In this document: positions 8,690-20,819 of the stretch, in pieces
Numbering within the stretch: the first letter of the stretch is position 1
Layout of the letters: each line of letters begins with the position of its first letter
Source: Verrucomicrobiota bacterium
GTDB taxonomy: Bacteria; Verrucomicrobiota; Verrucomicrobiia; Limisphaerales; DSYF01
NCBI GenBank assembly: GCA_025457615.1
Contig: JALOTZ010000018.1
Coordinates: forward strand, 1-57,790
DNA: 57,790 nt
Direction: 5' to 3'
Position numbers and translations under genes: made by a program
The notes under the pieces: generated by a model
The model's database searches: none
Seen by the model: only the letters and a program-made list of their open reading frames with translations
What the model was told of the DNA's origin: nothing

Positions 8690-9680
8690 GCGCGCTTACG
8701 CCCGGGCCGGGCTGCTCGGCAATCCGTCCGATGGCTACCACGGCAAGACCATCTCGGTCATCATCCGCAATTTCTGGGCGGAGGCGGTGTTGTACGAATG
8801 GGATTCGGTGGACATCGTGCTGGCCGGCGACGACCGCGCGCGCTTTCGTTCGATTCAAGATCTGGCGAAAGACGTGAAGCTGCACGGCTACTACGGCGGC
8901 ATCCGGTTGATCAAAGCCACGATCAAACGTTTCGTCGAGTATTGCCAGGCGAACCAACTCAAGCTTCACGACCGCAACTTCTCGATCCGTTACGAGACGA
9001 ACATCCCCCGGCAGGTCGGCCTGGCCGGTTCCAGCGCCCTGATCACGGCCGCGTTGCGTTGCCTGATGGAGTTCTACGGATTGGAGATTCCGCGCGAAGC
9101 GCAACCGTCGCTCATCTTGTCCGTCGAGCGCGACGAACTCGGCATCGCCGGCGGCCTGCAGGATCGGGTGATTCAGGTTTACGAAGGCCTGGTCTACATG
9201 GACTTCGATCCTGCGCAGGAACATCTTGTCGGCGGCCTGAAGTGTTACCGGTATGAACCGCTGCCGCTCGATTTGCTGCCGCCGTTGTATCTGGCGTATC
9301 ACAGCAGTCTCAGCGAGCCGACCGAGGTCACCCACAACGACATCCGCGGTCGATTCCATCGCGGCGAGGAGAAGGTGGTCAACGCGATGAAGTATTTTGC
9401 CGAGATCGCCGCCGCCGGCCGCGAGGCCTTGTTGCAGCGCGACACGAGACGGCTCGCGGAGCTGATGGACGAAAACTTCGACACGCGCCGCCGCATCTTC
9501 AACCTCGCATCATGGCAGGTGCAAATGATCGAAGTCGCCCGGCAGTGTGGCGCGAGCGCGAAGTTTGCCGGCTCAGGGGGCGCGATCATCGGGGTGTATC
9601 ACGGCAAGGAGATGTTCGCCGGGTTGAGCGCGAGGCTGGCCGCCCTCGGCTCGCGCGTCATCCAGCCGCAGATTCACTAA
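8673..9680 (+). CDS. GHMP kinase resembling glucuronokinase
   Basis: 335 residues. The N-terminus ([20 protein letters not shown]) and the ATP-binding GHMP motif [19 protein letters not shown] (about 108-126) are followed by [15 protein letters not shown] and the C-terminal glycine motif [12 protein letters not shown] (about 295). From memory these blocks match plant glucuronokinases (GNPSD, NIPRQxGLSGSSA, GLQDRVxQVY, MNxNFDxRRR) better than galactokinase, mevalonate kinase or heptose kinase. Predicted reaction: D-glucuronate + ATP gives glucuronate 1-phosphate. It overlaps galU by 17 bp, which suggests coupled synthesis. Substrate specificity is inferred, not shown. Confidence 0.8.
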   Translation: MLIIRRRAYARAGLLGNPSDGYHGKTISVIIRNFWAEAVLYEWDSVDIVLAGDDRARFRSIQDLAKDVKLHGYYGGIRLIKATIKRFVEYCQANQLKLHDRNFSIRYETNIPRQVGLAGSSALITAALRCLMEFYGLEIPREAQPSLILSVERDELGIAGGLQDRVIQVYEGLVYMDFDPAQEHLVGGLKCYRYEPLPLDLLPPLYLAYHSSLSEPTEVTHNDIRGRFHRGEEKVVNAMKYFAEIAAAGREALLQRDTRRLAELMDENFDTRRRIFNLASWQVQMIEVARQCGASAKFAGSGGAIIGVYHGKEMFAGLSARLAALGSRVIQPQIH

Positions 9681-9797
9681 ACCGCTTGCGCTGTCTGAAA
9701 TCCCGTGGCTACGACTGACGTGGCGCCACTCGCCCCTTTTGTACGCGGCCATGGCAACGCCAAGAAGGATGCCCCGAGAACCTGGCGGCGGCTCCAC

Positions 9798-10814
9798 TCA
9801 CCCCTCGCTCGCGACCGTTCTCCAGCCGTAGGAGACGAATTGATAGTGGAACGTTCCGTCCTTGAAGAGGTCCACGAGGGCATAGCCGTAATCGAACCGC
9901 TCCAGGCGGATGCCTTTCCACCAACTGGCGCTGACCGCGCCGGTGCTGATGTAGGTGATGCCATCGTATTCGGCACGATCCACGAGGTGCAGGTGGCCGC
10001 TGAGACAGAGTTTGACGTTGCCCTGCCGCCGGAGCAGGTCGTGGATCGGTTTGGCGTCCAGATGAGTGAGCGCGCCGGGAAGCTCCAGATTGTGGTCCGG
10101 CGTTTCCTTGACGCCGTTGAGGACTGCCCCGGGCGAGACGATGGGGATGTGGCCCAGGACGAGGATCGGCACGCCTTTGGGCACGGACGCCAGATCGGTC
10201 TTCAGCCAGTCCAGTTGCTCCGCTCCCAGACGCGCACGGTAGGTGTCCTGGTAGGGCTCGATCGAATCGAGGACAATGAAATGCCAGCCGGCGCGGTCAA
10301 AGGACCGGTAGGGTGAGGCCAGGCCGAGCCCCTCGAGCGCCCACTGCTTGCCCCAGCGCGGCTCCCGGCCGGTGGTGCCGGATTTGGTGCGGTTCAGGCC
10401 CCAGCAATCGTGGTTGCCGATGGCGTGTTCGAGGGGCAGGGAACATTCGTCGCGCAGAAGCTTCTGCCACAGATTCCACTGCAGTTCCGTCCGATCCGCT
10501 CCGGCCTCGATGGCGTCCATGATGGAATCGCCGGTGTTAAGGATGAGTTGTGGCGCATCGGGCTGGGATTGCACGTGGTGCAGGCACTGGGCCAATCCCC
10601 GGGCGGCGCCGAGCTCGGGCTGCACGTGGACGTCGGTGATGTGCGCCAGCCGAAGCGAACGTCCAGCGTTGCTTGGCAAGGCCGCGCGTTGGTCATCTTC
10701 AGGAGCCGCGCCCAGCCGCGGTGCGGCCCAAAGGGTTGCTGTGGCGCCGCTCATCCATTGGAGCCAGCGGCGGCGGGAAATCGGATGGCGAGGCGACGAA
10801 GTGTTTGGATTCAT
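9798..10814 (-). CDS. Tat-exported calcineurin-like metallophosphoesterase
   Basis: 338 residues. The N-terminus SRRRWLQWMSGATATLWAAP is a twin-arginine-type signal. All five metallophosphoesterase metal motifs are present: DVH (about 64), NTGDS, GNHD, LGH and the C-terminal SGHLH. Family members hydrolyse phosphomono- or diesters with a dinuclear metal centre; export predicts a periplasmic or surface role. Single transcription unit, convergent with the glucuronokinase-like gene (117 bp apart). Substrate unknown. Confidence 0.9.
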   Translation of the reverse strand: MNPNTSSPRHPISRRRWLQWMSGATATLWAAPRLGAAPEDDQRAALPSNAGRSLRLAHITDVHVQPELGAARGLAQCLHHVQSQPDAPQLILNTGDSIMDAIEAGADRTELQWNLWQKLLRDECSLPLEHAIGNHDCWGLNRTKSGTTGREPRWGKQWALEGLGLASPYRSFDRAGWHFIVLDSIEPYQDTYRARLGAEQLDWLKTDLASVPKGVPILVLGHIPIVSPGAVLNGVKETPDHNLELPGALTHLDAKPIHDLLRRQGNVKLCLSGHLHLVDRAEYDGITYISTGAVSASWWKGIRLERFDYGYALVDLFKDGTFHYQFVSYGWRTVASEG

Positions 10815-11029
10815 GGGCAGTGGCGCAGAGGATGGCCTATTCCCGAGGCGCGTTCAAGAGCCGGGCGCGAAACAATCATGCAACTGAATGGCGAGGTGTG
10901 GGCATGGTTCAAGTCCGCGGCCACCACTGATCAAGCTGGAGATTCAGGGCGACCTTGGTGTGAGCCGGTGAAGAAGGACTTCGGACGCCGGCGCCTGCAA
11001 CCGTTAACCGGAAAAGCAGCCTGCGGCGA

Positions 11030-11476
11030 TCAGGCCTTGGGTTCCGAGGGCTTGGGCTTGACCGCGCGGGTAGGCGGCTTGGGCTGCAGCCGGGACTTGG
11101 GAAGGAAAGGCTTTCGGAACGCCTCGTCGAAATCGTAGCCGTGATTGAAATCGGCTCGACTGTCCTCCTCGGTCTTGGCCAGCAGCCGGTTTTCGACCAT
11201 GTTGAACACCACTTCTCCGATGTCGCGTGTGTTGCGGATGCCCCATTCTTCGAGGACGGTGATGCTCATGGGTCCGAACTGCTGCAAGACGTGTTCACGA
11301 ATGCCCTCGAGCAGTTCCTGTCCGGTGACGTGGCGGATCTGGCCGCGGCTCTTCTTGTGGATCTGTTGTTGGGTGTAGTCGAGCGCCTCGCGGAGCAGGC
11401 CGTACGCTTCCCGCGTGTAGCGCGGGTCGGCCTCCACGATTCGTTCCACCACTTCCTCGAAGTTGAGTTCCTGCAT
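11030..11476 (-). CDS. Minf_1886/TIGR04138 family protein (Verrucomicrobia/Planctomycetes-restricted)
   Basis: 148 residues. The core LNFEEVVERIVEADPRYTREAYGLLREALDY..., the VTGQELLEGIRE segment and the 'QFGPMSITVLEEWGI' block are characteristic of a conserved protein of unknown function found mainly in Planctomycetes and Verrucomicrobia. It ends with a low-complexity proline/lysine-rich tail (KPPTRAVKPKPSEPKA). It starts 3 bp after the stop of a tiny membrane-protein ORF, so the two are probably co-transcribed. Useful as a taxonomic marker; biochemical role unknown. Confidence 0.88.
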   Translation of the reverse strand: MQELNFEEVVERIVEADPRYTREAYGLLREALDYTQQQIHKKSRGQIRHVTGQELLEGIREHVLQQFGPMSITVLEEWGIRNTRDIGEVVFNMVENRLLAKTEEDSRADFNHGYDFDEAFRKPFLPKSRLQPKPPTRAVKPKPSEPKA

Positions 11477-11479
11477 CGC

Positions 11480-11611
11480 TTAACGTCCGATGGCTTCCGG
11501 GACCGGGCCTGCAACCATCCGCTGCCGCCAGAATTTCGCGGTCCAGCCCACGATGAACAAGCCAATCAATGTCACCAGCACGATCCGTTCCCCTCGGGTC
11601 AGCCTGTTCAC
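11480..11611 (-). CDS. Tiny single-pass membrane protein (43 aa)
   Basis: From a GTG at 11611 it reads VNRLTRGERIVLVTLIGLFIVGWTAKFWRQRMVAG..., one transmembrane helix with a basic flank. The frame stays open further upstream, but that part looks non-coding. It sits 3 bp before the TIGR04138 gene, a layout that suggests a small membrane partner. The rest of 11612-11951 holds repeat R1b and no recognisable gene. Confidence 0.5.
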   Translation of the reverse strand: MNRLTRGERIVLVTLIGLFIVGWTAKFWRQRMVAGPVPEAIGR

Positions 11612-11898
11612 CTGGGGAATTGTAGCTTCAACCCGCCGTTTGGCAACGGCTGGTCCGAGGGTTACACCAGGAAGGGCGCCGCTGGGCACTGCGCCCCAAG
11701 GAACCACGAAGCGGCGGTGGCTCTTGCGCAAGGCTGCACAGCCATGAAGCAGATGCGCCCTCTGGCTGGTCGGAGCCGTGAACCCTTGCACTGTAGCCGC
11801 CGGACGTCAGTCGGCGCCCTCATCACGAACTGGACGTCGCCCTCAGCCATCCGGGCGCCCTTCCGGTCTCGGAGCCGGAGATCAGCGCGGGCTCAATT

Positions 11899-11934
11899 GT
11901 CTGCGTGCCCGCACAGGCAGGCGTCCACGGCTAC
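11899..11934 (-). repeat. Dispersed repeat R1, copy b (inverted)
   Basis: The reverse complement reads GTAGCCGTGGACGCCTGC then CTGTGCGGGCACGCAGACA, matching copies at 1401-1439 and 52909-52949. It lies just downstream of the leuS stop, so it could also act as a 3' hairpin. Confidence 0.7.
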
Positions 11935-11951
11935 GAGGTTCAGGGGTAGGT

Positions 11952-14768
11952 TCAGCCCACGACCAGGTTGACAAGGCGGCCGGGGACGACGATGCGCTTC
12001 CGGATGGTCTTGCCGTCCAGATAGGGCTTTGCTTTCTCGGCGTGAACAGCCAACTCCTCGAGCGCCTCCCGCGAGATGTCCGCCGGCACACGGAGCACGT
12101 CCCGGAGCTTTCCGTTCACTTGAACGGGGATTTCGATGGTGTCCTCGACCAGTAGATCCGGATTGTGTTGCGGCCACGGTTGATAGCTCAGGGCGAGGGT
12201 GGACCGGCGGGGGTCGCGGTGGTTGAGTTTGTCCCAGAGTTCCTCCGCGATGTGCGGGGCGAAGGGCTGGAGCAGGATCAGGAACTCGCGCAGAACCGAG
12301 ACGGGGCGCACGGTCCAGGCGGTGGCTTCGTTCACAAAGATCATCAGGGCGGAGATGGCGGTGTTGAACCGGAACGCTTCGAGATCTTCCGTGACTTTCT
12401 GGATGCCGGTGTGCAACGCCTTGAGCTGGGCGGCGTCCGGTTGCACGTCCTGCACGGCGGCGTGGAGTCGGATGAGGCCGAGCAGGTCGGCTGACTTGTC
12501 CGTGCCTTCATGGCCTTCCGCGGATTCAGATCGGTGGCCACCGGGGTTGGCGAGAGTTGCGGCCTGCTCGAACTCGGTCTCGCTGGTCTCATCGACGAAC
12601 AGGCGCCAGACGCGGCCGAGGAACCGGTAAACGCCCTCGACGCCCTTGGTGTTCCACGGCTTCACCATCTCGAGCGGCCCCATGAACATCTCGTAGAGGC
12701 GAAAGGCGTCCGCCCCGAACTCCTGGAGAACATCGTCCGGATTGACCACGTTGCCGCGGCTCTTGGACATTTTCTGGCCATCCTCGCCGAGGATGAGGCC
12801 TTGATTGACCAGTTTGAAGAACGGTTCGGGAGTCGAGACGTGGCCGAGGTCGAACAAAGCTTTGTGCCAGAACCGGGCGTAGAGCAGGTGGAGCACGGCG
12901 TGTTCGGTGCCGCCGACGTACAAATCCACACCCGGCATGATGGACGATTGCGGATTGCGGGTTGCGGGTTGCGGATTTGTGCCGTCCATCCAGTATTGCT
13001 CGGCTTCCCGGCCACAAAAGGCCTTCGCGTTTTTCGCGTCGAGGTAGCGCAGGTAGTACCAGCAACTGCCGGCCCATTGGGGCATGGTGTTGGTTTCGCG
13101 AACGGCGCCGTCCGCCACATGGACCCAGTCGGCGGCACGGGCCAGGGGCGGCTCCCCGGAGGTGGTGGGCTTGAAATCGCTCAACTCGGGCTGGAGCAGG
13201 GGAAGGTCGGATTCCGCAATCGCTGCGTGATGCAGTGTCCCGGAGGCGTCCTTGCGCCAGACAATGGGGAAGGGTTCGCCCCAGTAGCGTTGCCGGCTGA
13301 AGAGCCAGTCGCGCAGCTTGTAGTTGATGGTCTTCCTGCCCAGACCCTCGCTTTCCAGCCACGCGGTGATCTTGCGCTTGGCCTCGGGCGTGGGCAGGCC
13401 GGTGATGGAAATCTCCGGCCCGGTCGAGTTCACCGAGGTGCCGTCGCCGACGAATCCCTTCCAGCCGGTCTGCGCGTCGGGGGGCTGCACCACCTGGACG
13501 ATGGGCAGTTTGAACTTGGTGGCGAACTCGAAGTCGCGGGTGTCATGGGCTGGCACGGCCATGATTGCGCCAGTGCCGTAGCTGATGAGAACGTAGTCGG
13601 CGATCCAGATGGGGATGCGCTGGCCGTTGACCGGGTTGATGGCGTGCGCGCCGGTGAACACGCCCGTCTTGTCCTTGGCCAGCTCGGTGCGTTCCAGGTC
13701 GCTTTTGCGGGCGGTGTGGGCGCGGTAATCTTCGACGGCGGGCCACTGCTCTTCGGTGGTGATCTGGTCCACCAGCCGGTGCTCCGGGGCGAGTACCATG
13801 TAGGTCGCCCCAAACAACGTGTCCGGCCGCGTGGTGAACACCCGGATGAATTCCGTGGATTCCGCGTTCCGCGCTCCGCTTTCCGCGATTTCAAAGTCCA
13901 CCTCGGCCCCTTCGCTGCGCCCGATCCAATTCCGCTGCATGTCCTTGAGCGACTCGCTCCAGTCGATGGTGTCCAGGTCCTGCAGGAGCCGTTCCGCGAA
14001 GGCGGTGATGCGCAGCATCCATTGGCGCATGGGCTTGCGGATGACCGGGAAACCCCCGACCTCGCTTTTGCCATCGATGACCTCCTCGTTGGCGAGCACG
14101 GTGCCGAGTTCCGGGCACCAGTTCACCGGCGCGTCGCTCACGTAGGCAAGGCGTTTGGAATCGCGATAGGCGCGGCGTTGCGCATCGGTCTGGCAATCGG
14201 ACGGATAGGGCAGTTGGCTGATCGGTTCGGCCCGGTTGGTCTCCGGGTTGAACCAGGCGTTGTAAAGCTGGAGGAAGATCCATTGGGTCCAGCGCACGTA
14301 GCCGGGATCGGTGGTGTCCACTTCGCGCGACCAGTCGTAGCTGAACCCGAGGCTTTTGATCTGGCGCTTGAAATTGGCCACGTTCTGTTGCGTGGTCAGG
14401 CGCGGATGCTGGCCGGTCTTGATGGCGTATTGCTCGGCGGGAAGGCCGAACGCATCCCAGCCCATCGGATGCAGCACATTGTAACCCTGGGCACGGCGGA
14501 AGCGGCTCAGGATGTCCGTGGCGGTGTAACCCTCAGGATGCCCGACATGCAACCCGGCGCCCGAGGGGTAGGGGAACATGTCGAGGATGTAGCGCTTGGG
14601 CGGCAGTTGCGCGGCGGTCGCGGGGCCTGACACCTCGTGACGTTGAGCGAAGGGGTGTTCCGGCGGAATGGTTTCCCCGGGGTTCCACGCCCGGAAAGCC
14701 TCGATGGCGTCCCAGTGCCGCTGCCACTTGGGCTCGATCAGGTGAAACGGATATTGTCGCCTCGACAT
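11952..14768 (-). CDS. leuS: Leucyl-tRNA synthetase
   Basis: 938 residues from ATG 14768 ([16 protein letters not shown]). Class I signature HVGH lies in [17 protein letters not shown] (about 75) and [14 protein letters not shown] is present in the catalytic C-half. The editing domain includes [19 protein letters not shown], and a C-terminal anticodon-binding domain ends the protein. Reaction: charges tRNA-Leu. Oddity: two in-frame insertions made of degenerate 7-bp repeats, [10 protein letters not shown] near residues 293-303 and [13 protein letters not shown] near 596-608, which inflate its length above the usual ~860. Upstream 14769-15000 shows no gene. Confidence 0.97.
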   Translation of the reverse strand: MSRRQYPFHLIEPKWQRHWDAIEAFRAWNPGETIPPEHPFAQRHEVSGPATAAQLPPKRYILDMFPYPSGAGLHVGHPEGYTATDILSRFRRAQGYNVLHPMGWDAFGLPAEQYAIKTGQHPRLTTQQNVANFKRQIKSLGFSYDWSREVDTTDPGYVRWTQWIFLQLYNAWFNPETNRAEPISQLPYPSDCQTDAQRRAYRDSKRLAYVSDAPVNWCPELGTVLANEEVIDGKSEVGGFPVIRKPMRQWMLRITAFAERLLQDLDTIDWSESLKDMQRNWIGRSEGAEVDFEIAESGARNAESTEFIRVFTTRPDTLFGATYMVLAPEHRLVDQITTEEQWPAVEDYRAHTARKSDLERTELAKDKTGVFTGAHAINPVNGQRIPIWIADYVLISYGTGAIMAVPAHDTRDFEFATKFKLPIVQVVQPPDAQTGWKGFVGDGTSVNSTGPEISITGLPTPEAKRKITAWLESEGLGRKTINYKLRDWLFSRQRYWGEPFPIVWRKDASGTLHHAAIAESDLPLLQPELSDFKPTTSGEPPLARAADWVHVADGAVRETNTMPQWAGSCWYYLRYLDAKNAKAFCGREAEQYWMDGTNPQPATRNPQSSIMPGVDLYVGGTEHAVLHLLYARFWHKALFDLGHVSTPEPFFKLVNQGLILGEDGQKMSKSRGNVVNPDDVLQEFGADAFRLYEMFMGPLEMVKPWNTKGVEGVYRFLGRVWRLFVDETSETEFEQAATLANPGGHRSESAEGHEGTDKSADLLGLIRLHAAVQDVQPDAAQLKALHTGIQKVTEDLEAFRFNTAISALMIFVNEATAWTVRPVSVLREFLILLQPFAPHIAEELWDKLNHRDPRRSTLALSYQPWPQHNPDLLVEDTIEIPVQVNGKLRDVLRVPADISREALEELAVHAEKAKPYLDGKTIRKRIVVPGRLVNLVVG
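12946..12979 (-). repeat. Heptamer repeat type A inside leuS
   Basis: About five degenerate copies of GATTGCG / GGTTGCG run head to tail with a 7-bp period. They are translated in the leuS frame as [10 protein letters not shown]. The same heptamers occur in der (19906-19940) and uvrB (21661-21694). Confidence 0.85.
13857..13892 (-). repeat. Heptamer repeat type B inside leuS
   Basis: Five degenerate 7-bp units (ATTCCGC, GTTCCGC, GCTCCGC, TTTCCGC, GATTTCA) are read in frame as [12 protein letters not shown] within the leuS coding sequence. The same type appears in pabB at 41765-41820. Confidence 0.8.
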
Positions 14769-15000
14769 AGGGCGCGGAATCATGCGGCAACCTGAGCGGT
14801 CCGGCAATGGCGCAATTGGGCGGATGCGCGTTGCCCCCAGCAACGATGGCTTGGAACGCGAATGGGTCCGGATTCGCCCGAATCAGCATTCGGAAAGGTG
14901 ACCGTGTGTGGTCGCAACAAAGCGCGGGTCGGGATGAATCCCGGCCCGCGCTCCTGGGTGAAAGCCGGTCCCGGCCGATCCGGGACACTGCCCTGCCATC

Positions 15001-18084
<3,084 letters not shown>

Positions 18085-18224
18085 CAGAACAAGTCCTCTC
18101 TAGGTCTGAGTGTCCGATCCTGACGACAAACTCCCCGTTGACCAACCTTCAACAGAGACCGTCGCCCAGGCTCAACAAAAAGGCCGGAAAGACTGTCAGA
18201 CCTGAGGCCACTTTCATTGAGTGA

Positions 18225-18272
18225 CCCCCATTAGTAGGGGGACCGAGCGACCTTATCCCCTATATCTTGGGT
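18225..18272 (-). promoter_or_regulatory. Candidate paired NrdR boxes upstream of nrdJ
   Basis: CCCCTATATCTTGGGT (18257-18272) fits the NrdR consensus ACACWATATATWGTGT at about 13 of 16 positions. A weaker dyad CCCCCATTAGTAGGGG (18225-18240) lies exactly 32 bp away, the usual three-helical-turn spacing of NrdR box pairs. A TTGACC -35-like hexamer sits just upstream on the minus strand. Both lie ~140-190 bp before the nrdJ start. The remainder of 18085-18617 has only repeat R4 at 18568-18598 and no gene. Confidence 0.55.
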
Positions 18273-18567
18273 CAACAAGGGTTTTTTCGGAAAAGTTACG
18301 CAAACGATATTCTCATCGGAAAACCGGTCGTTTGCGGCTTCCCATGCGGGGTTCCTGCACCTTTTCACCGGTGGTGAACAACCGGGTGTGAACAAGGTGG
18401 GTTGGGCGTCATGAACCGGTGCGGGAAGGGGACCTGCGAGGATGCGACCGCTCTGTGGAGTGTCCACCCTCCGCAGTGGCGCTGCTACGGAGGATGGGCG
18501 GGGACCGGTCACCGGTCTTCAATGCGGCTGGGTTGCTGGAGACGCGTCCGGTTGAGCGAGCGACTTG

Positions 18568-18598
18568 AAAAGCGCCGACCCGTCGGCGCACTCCAAGA
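18568..18598 (+). repeat. Dispersed repeat R4, copy a (perfect hairpin)
   Basis: AAAA, then GCGCCGAC-CC-GTCGGCGC (8-bp perfect stem), then ACTCCAAGA. The outer boundaries AAAAGC and GCACTCCAAGA recur inverted at 34945-34984 around a different stem. Confidence 0.6.
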
Positions 18599-18617
18599 CC
18601 TGGCGGAACACTGTTGT

Positions 18618-18911
18618 TCAGGGACCGAGCTTCAAGCGATAGAACTGCCTCGGTTGCGCCGGGACGACCTGGTACGAATTTGTCGTCGTGGCCACATCCA
18701 ACCAAGCCCCGGGCAAGTTGGTGGATTGCTGCAGGGTCCAACCCTGGTTCGGCGGCCAACTCAGCGTGAAGGTGCCGCCCGTGCCCCTCTGAAGGGTGCC
18801 GCCGTAAGTGACCGTGGTCATCCCCACCACGCGGTCGCAGTTCACCAGGTTGGTCCGTTTAAGCCGCAACACCGTCACGCCTCCCAACGACAGGCTGTTG
18901 CTGAAGGTCAA
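18618..18911 (-). pseudogene. C-terminal remnant of a secreted autotransporter-repeat-type protein
   Basis: The 97 codons begin abruptly (MTFSNSLSLGGVTVLRLKRTNLVNCDRVVGMTTVTYGGTL) and end with TFTLSWPPNQGWTLQQSTNL...QFYRLKLGP. The first block is the end of a large beta-helical surface protein, and the last is the 'SWP...L..STNL...FYRL' tail common in verrucomicrobial exported proteins. Between them the usual ~50-80 residues appear deleted, and there is no signal peptide or passenger. Lies 24 bp downstream of der. Pseudogene status is inferred from this truncation. Confidence 0.65.
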
Positions 18912-18935
18912 AGCCCGCCAGTCGTCAGGAGGAAC

Positions 18936-20489
18936 CTATCCTCGCCGGGCCGGGTCGTGGCGCCGACGACCTCGCTCGGGCTTGGCGGTGCGCTCTTTTC
19001 GGCCGCGGACCTGGCGTTTGGGTTCGATGGTTTTCGGGCGCGGCTTGGGCACAAGCACGACCGGACAGCCTTCGAAACCGAACGCGCGCCGCAGTTCGCC
19101 GGCCAGGTATTTCTTGTAGGGATCGGAGAACAACTCGTCGCGGTTGACGAACAGCAGGAAGGTCGGGGGCGCCTGGCGGACCTGGGTGGCGTAGAAGAAT
19201 TTGAGCCGATGCCCCTGGTTGCTGATGGGTTGACGCTGCTCGACGGCGTCACGCAGGGTGCGGTTGAGCAGGGCGGTGGGAATCTGCTGGTTCAACTGGG
19301 CGGCCACGTAACGGATGGCTTCCAGCAACCGGTCGAGGTGGAATCCCGTCCGGGCCGACGTGAAGATCACAGGGGCGTAATCCAGGAAGAACAGGTTCTG
19401 TTGCACCCACTGGCCGAATTCGGACAGGGCGGTCATGGACCGAGGGCCATGGCGGCGGATCGGATCGGATCGGCGTTTCACTTCCTCGCGCTGCGCCGCC
19501 TGCACGGCCTCGGAGACGAGGTCCCACTTGTTGACCACCAGCACGCAGGCTTTGCCGGCCTCGACGATGCGGTCGCCGATCTTCTTGTCCTGCTCGGTGA
19601 TCCCCATCTCGGCGTCCATCACCAGCACCACGATGTCCGCCCGCTCGATCGAGTCCTCCGCGCGTTTCACGCTGAAGAACTCGATGGAATCGTTCACGCG
19701 CCGGGCCTTGCGCATGCCGGCGGTGTCGATCAACACATAACGCTGGCGGACCCCGTCGGTCTCGACCTCGAACGGGACATCGATGGCGTCGCGGGTGGTG
19801 CCCGGGATTTCGCTGACGATCACCCGCTCGCTGCGGGTCAGGGCGTTGATGATGGAGGACTTGCCGACGTTGGGGCGGCCGACGATGGCGAGGCGGAGGG
19901 GAGGGGATTGCGGATTGCAGATTGCAGATTGCAGATTGGAGTCCCCGGGGGTGGCATTTGGGAGGGATTCAGGAGGCGCGGGCTTGGGCAGGAGCGCGAG
20001 TGTGGCTTGCATCAAGGCCTCGATCCCTTCGCCGTGGATCGCTGTGACGGGGAACACCTGGTCAAAGCCCAGTTGAGCGAACTCGGCCACGCCGGCCTCC
20101 GACTGCCGATTATCCACCTTGTTGACGACCAGCAGCACGGGACGCCCGTAGGTGCGCAACCGCTCAGCCACCTCGCGGTCCAGCGGCACCACGCCCTCCT
20201 GCACGTTGACCACCAAGAGGATCACGTCCGCCGATTCCATGGCCAGTTCCACCTGCTGCACCGCGGCTTCGATGATCGCGTCCTGCGACTTCTCGCGCCG
20301 GCGCAGTCCGATGCCGCCGGTGTCCACGAGGGTGAACGGCTGTCCGTGCCACTCGGCCTCGGCGCTGATCCGGTCCCGGGTGACACCCGGTTGATCATGC
20401 ACAATGGCGATGCGCCGCCCTGCGATGCGGTTGAAGAGGGCGGACTTGCCGACGTTGGGCCGGCCCACGATGGCGACGATTCCAGGCAC
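18936..20489 (-). CDS. der: Ribosome-associated GTPase Der (EngA)
   Basis: 517 residues, GTG start at 20489. Two tandem GTPase domains each have G1 GRPNVGKS (about 9 and 206), G3 DTGG / DTAG and G4 NKVD / NKWD. A C-terminal KH-like domain and a basic tail (PKRQVRGRKERTAKPERGRRR) follow. Role: 50S subunit assembly. The linker between the GTPase domains contains an in-frame heptamer-repeat insertion (SNLQSAICNPQS, about 184-195), a position likely to tolerate it. Confidence 0.97.
   Translation of the reverse strand: MPGIVAIVGRPNVGKSALFNRIAGRRIAIVHDQPGVTRDRISAEAEWHGQPFTLVDTGGIGLRRREKSQDAIIEAAVQQVELAMESADVILLVVNVQEGVVPLDREVAERLRTYGRPVLLVVNKVDNRQSEAGVAEFAQLGFDQVFPVTAIHGEGIEALMQATLALLPKPAPPESLPNATPGDSNLQSAICNPQSPPLRLAIVGRPNVGKSSIINALTRSERVIVSEIPGTTRDAIDVPFEVETDGVRQRYVLIDTAGMRKARRVNDSIEFFSVKRAEDSIERADIVVLVMDAEMGITEQDKKIGDRIVEAGKACVLVVNKWDLVSEAVQAAQREEVKRRSDPIRRHGPRSMTALSEFGQWVQQNLFFLDYAPVIFTSARTGFHLDRLLEAIRYVAAQLNQQIPTALLNRTLRDAVEQRQPISNQGHRLKFFYATQVRQAPPTFLLFVNRDELFSDPYKKYLAGELRRAFGFEGCPVVLVPKPRPKTIEPKRQVRGRKERTAKPERGRRRHDPARRG
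19906..19940 (-). repeat. Heptamer repeat type A inside der
   Basis: Five 7-bp units (GATTGCG, three of GATTGCA, GATTGGA) sit in the linker between the two GTPase domains and are translated as NLQSAICNPQS. Confidence 0.88.
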
Positions 20490-20581
20490 CGGGCACAGGA
20501 TGGGGGAGGGGACGGTGGGGCGAAAGGGGAAACGGAGGGAACCCGGTGCTTCTTTACACTGTCCGCGAGGCCAAATCGGCG

Positions 20582-20606
20582 GGAGCGCGGCGTTTACGCC
20601 GCTTCA
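20582..20606 (-). repeat. Dispersed hairpin repeat R3, copy a
   Basis: On the minus strand GAAGCGGCGTAAACGCCGC forms a 7-bp stem with a 2-base loop, followed by GCTCCC. Sister copies at 20651-20706 and 45431-45504 keep the stem with a compensatory base-pair change. Confidence 0.7.
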
Positions 20607-20650
20607 CCGTCCGCCCGGCCACCGGCCAGTAGTTTCGTCTTGATGCGCTC

Positions 20651-20706
20651 GAACCCTGAAGCGGCCTGAAGGCCGCGCGCCGGGACAGTGTCAAGAAGCG
20701 CCCCCC
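20651..20706 (+). repeat. Dispersed hairpin repeat R3, copy b (extended)
   Basis: GAAGCGGCCTGAAGGCCGC hairpin, followed by GCGCCGGGACAGTGTCAAG and a C-run. The hairpin and the downstream GGACAGTGTCAAGA block are both shared with 45431-45504. It lies between uvrB and der. Confidence 0.75.
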
Positions 20707-20739
20707 CAGACCGCTTCTCGAGAGTGACTTCCATTTTCG

Positions 20740-20787
20740 GCAGGGCACCGGTGCTCCGGCGCCCGGGCCGCGACGCAGCGCGGCCCC
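20740..20787 (-). repeat. Dispersed repeat R2, copy a
   Basis: The reverse strand has GGGGCCGCGCTGCGTCGCGG then CCCGGGCGCCGGAGCACCGG. Related copies on the plus strand are at 24859-24900 and 34061-34112. No gene lies in 20490-20819. Confidence 0.7.
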
Positions 20788-20819
20788 ACCCATGCGGCCA
20801 CTCCGGACCGCCTCTGACC

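Noticed and set aside
12510..14630. 706-codon plus-strand ORF opposite leuS
   Set aside because: Antisense shadow of leuS with no family-like motifs.
18085..18617. Possible cobalamin riboswitch before nrdJ
   Set aside because: I could not find the conserved B12-box word or a plausible multi-stem layout; NrdR-like sites explain the region better.
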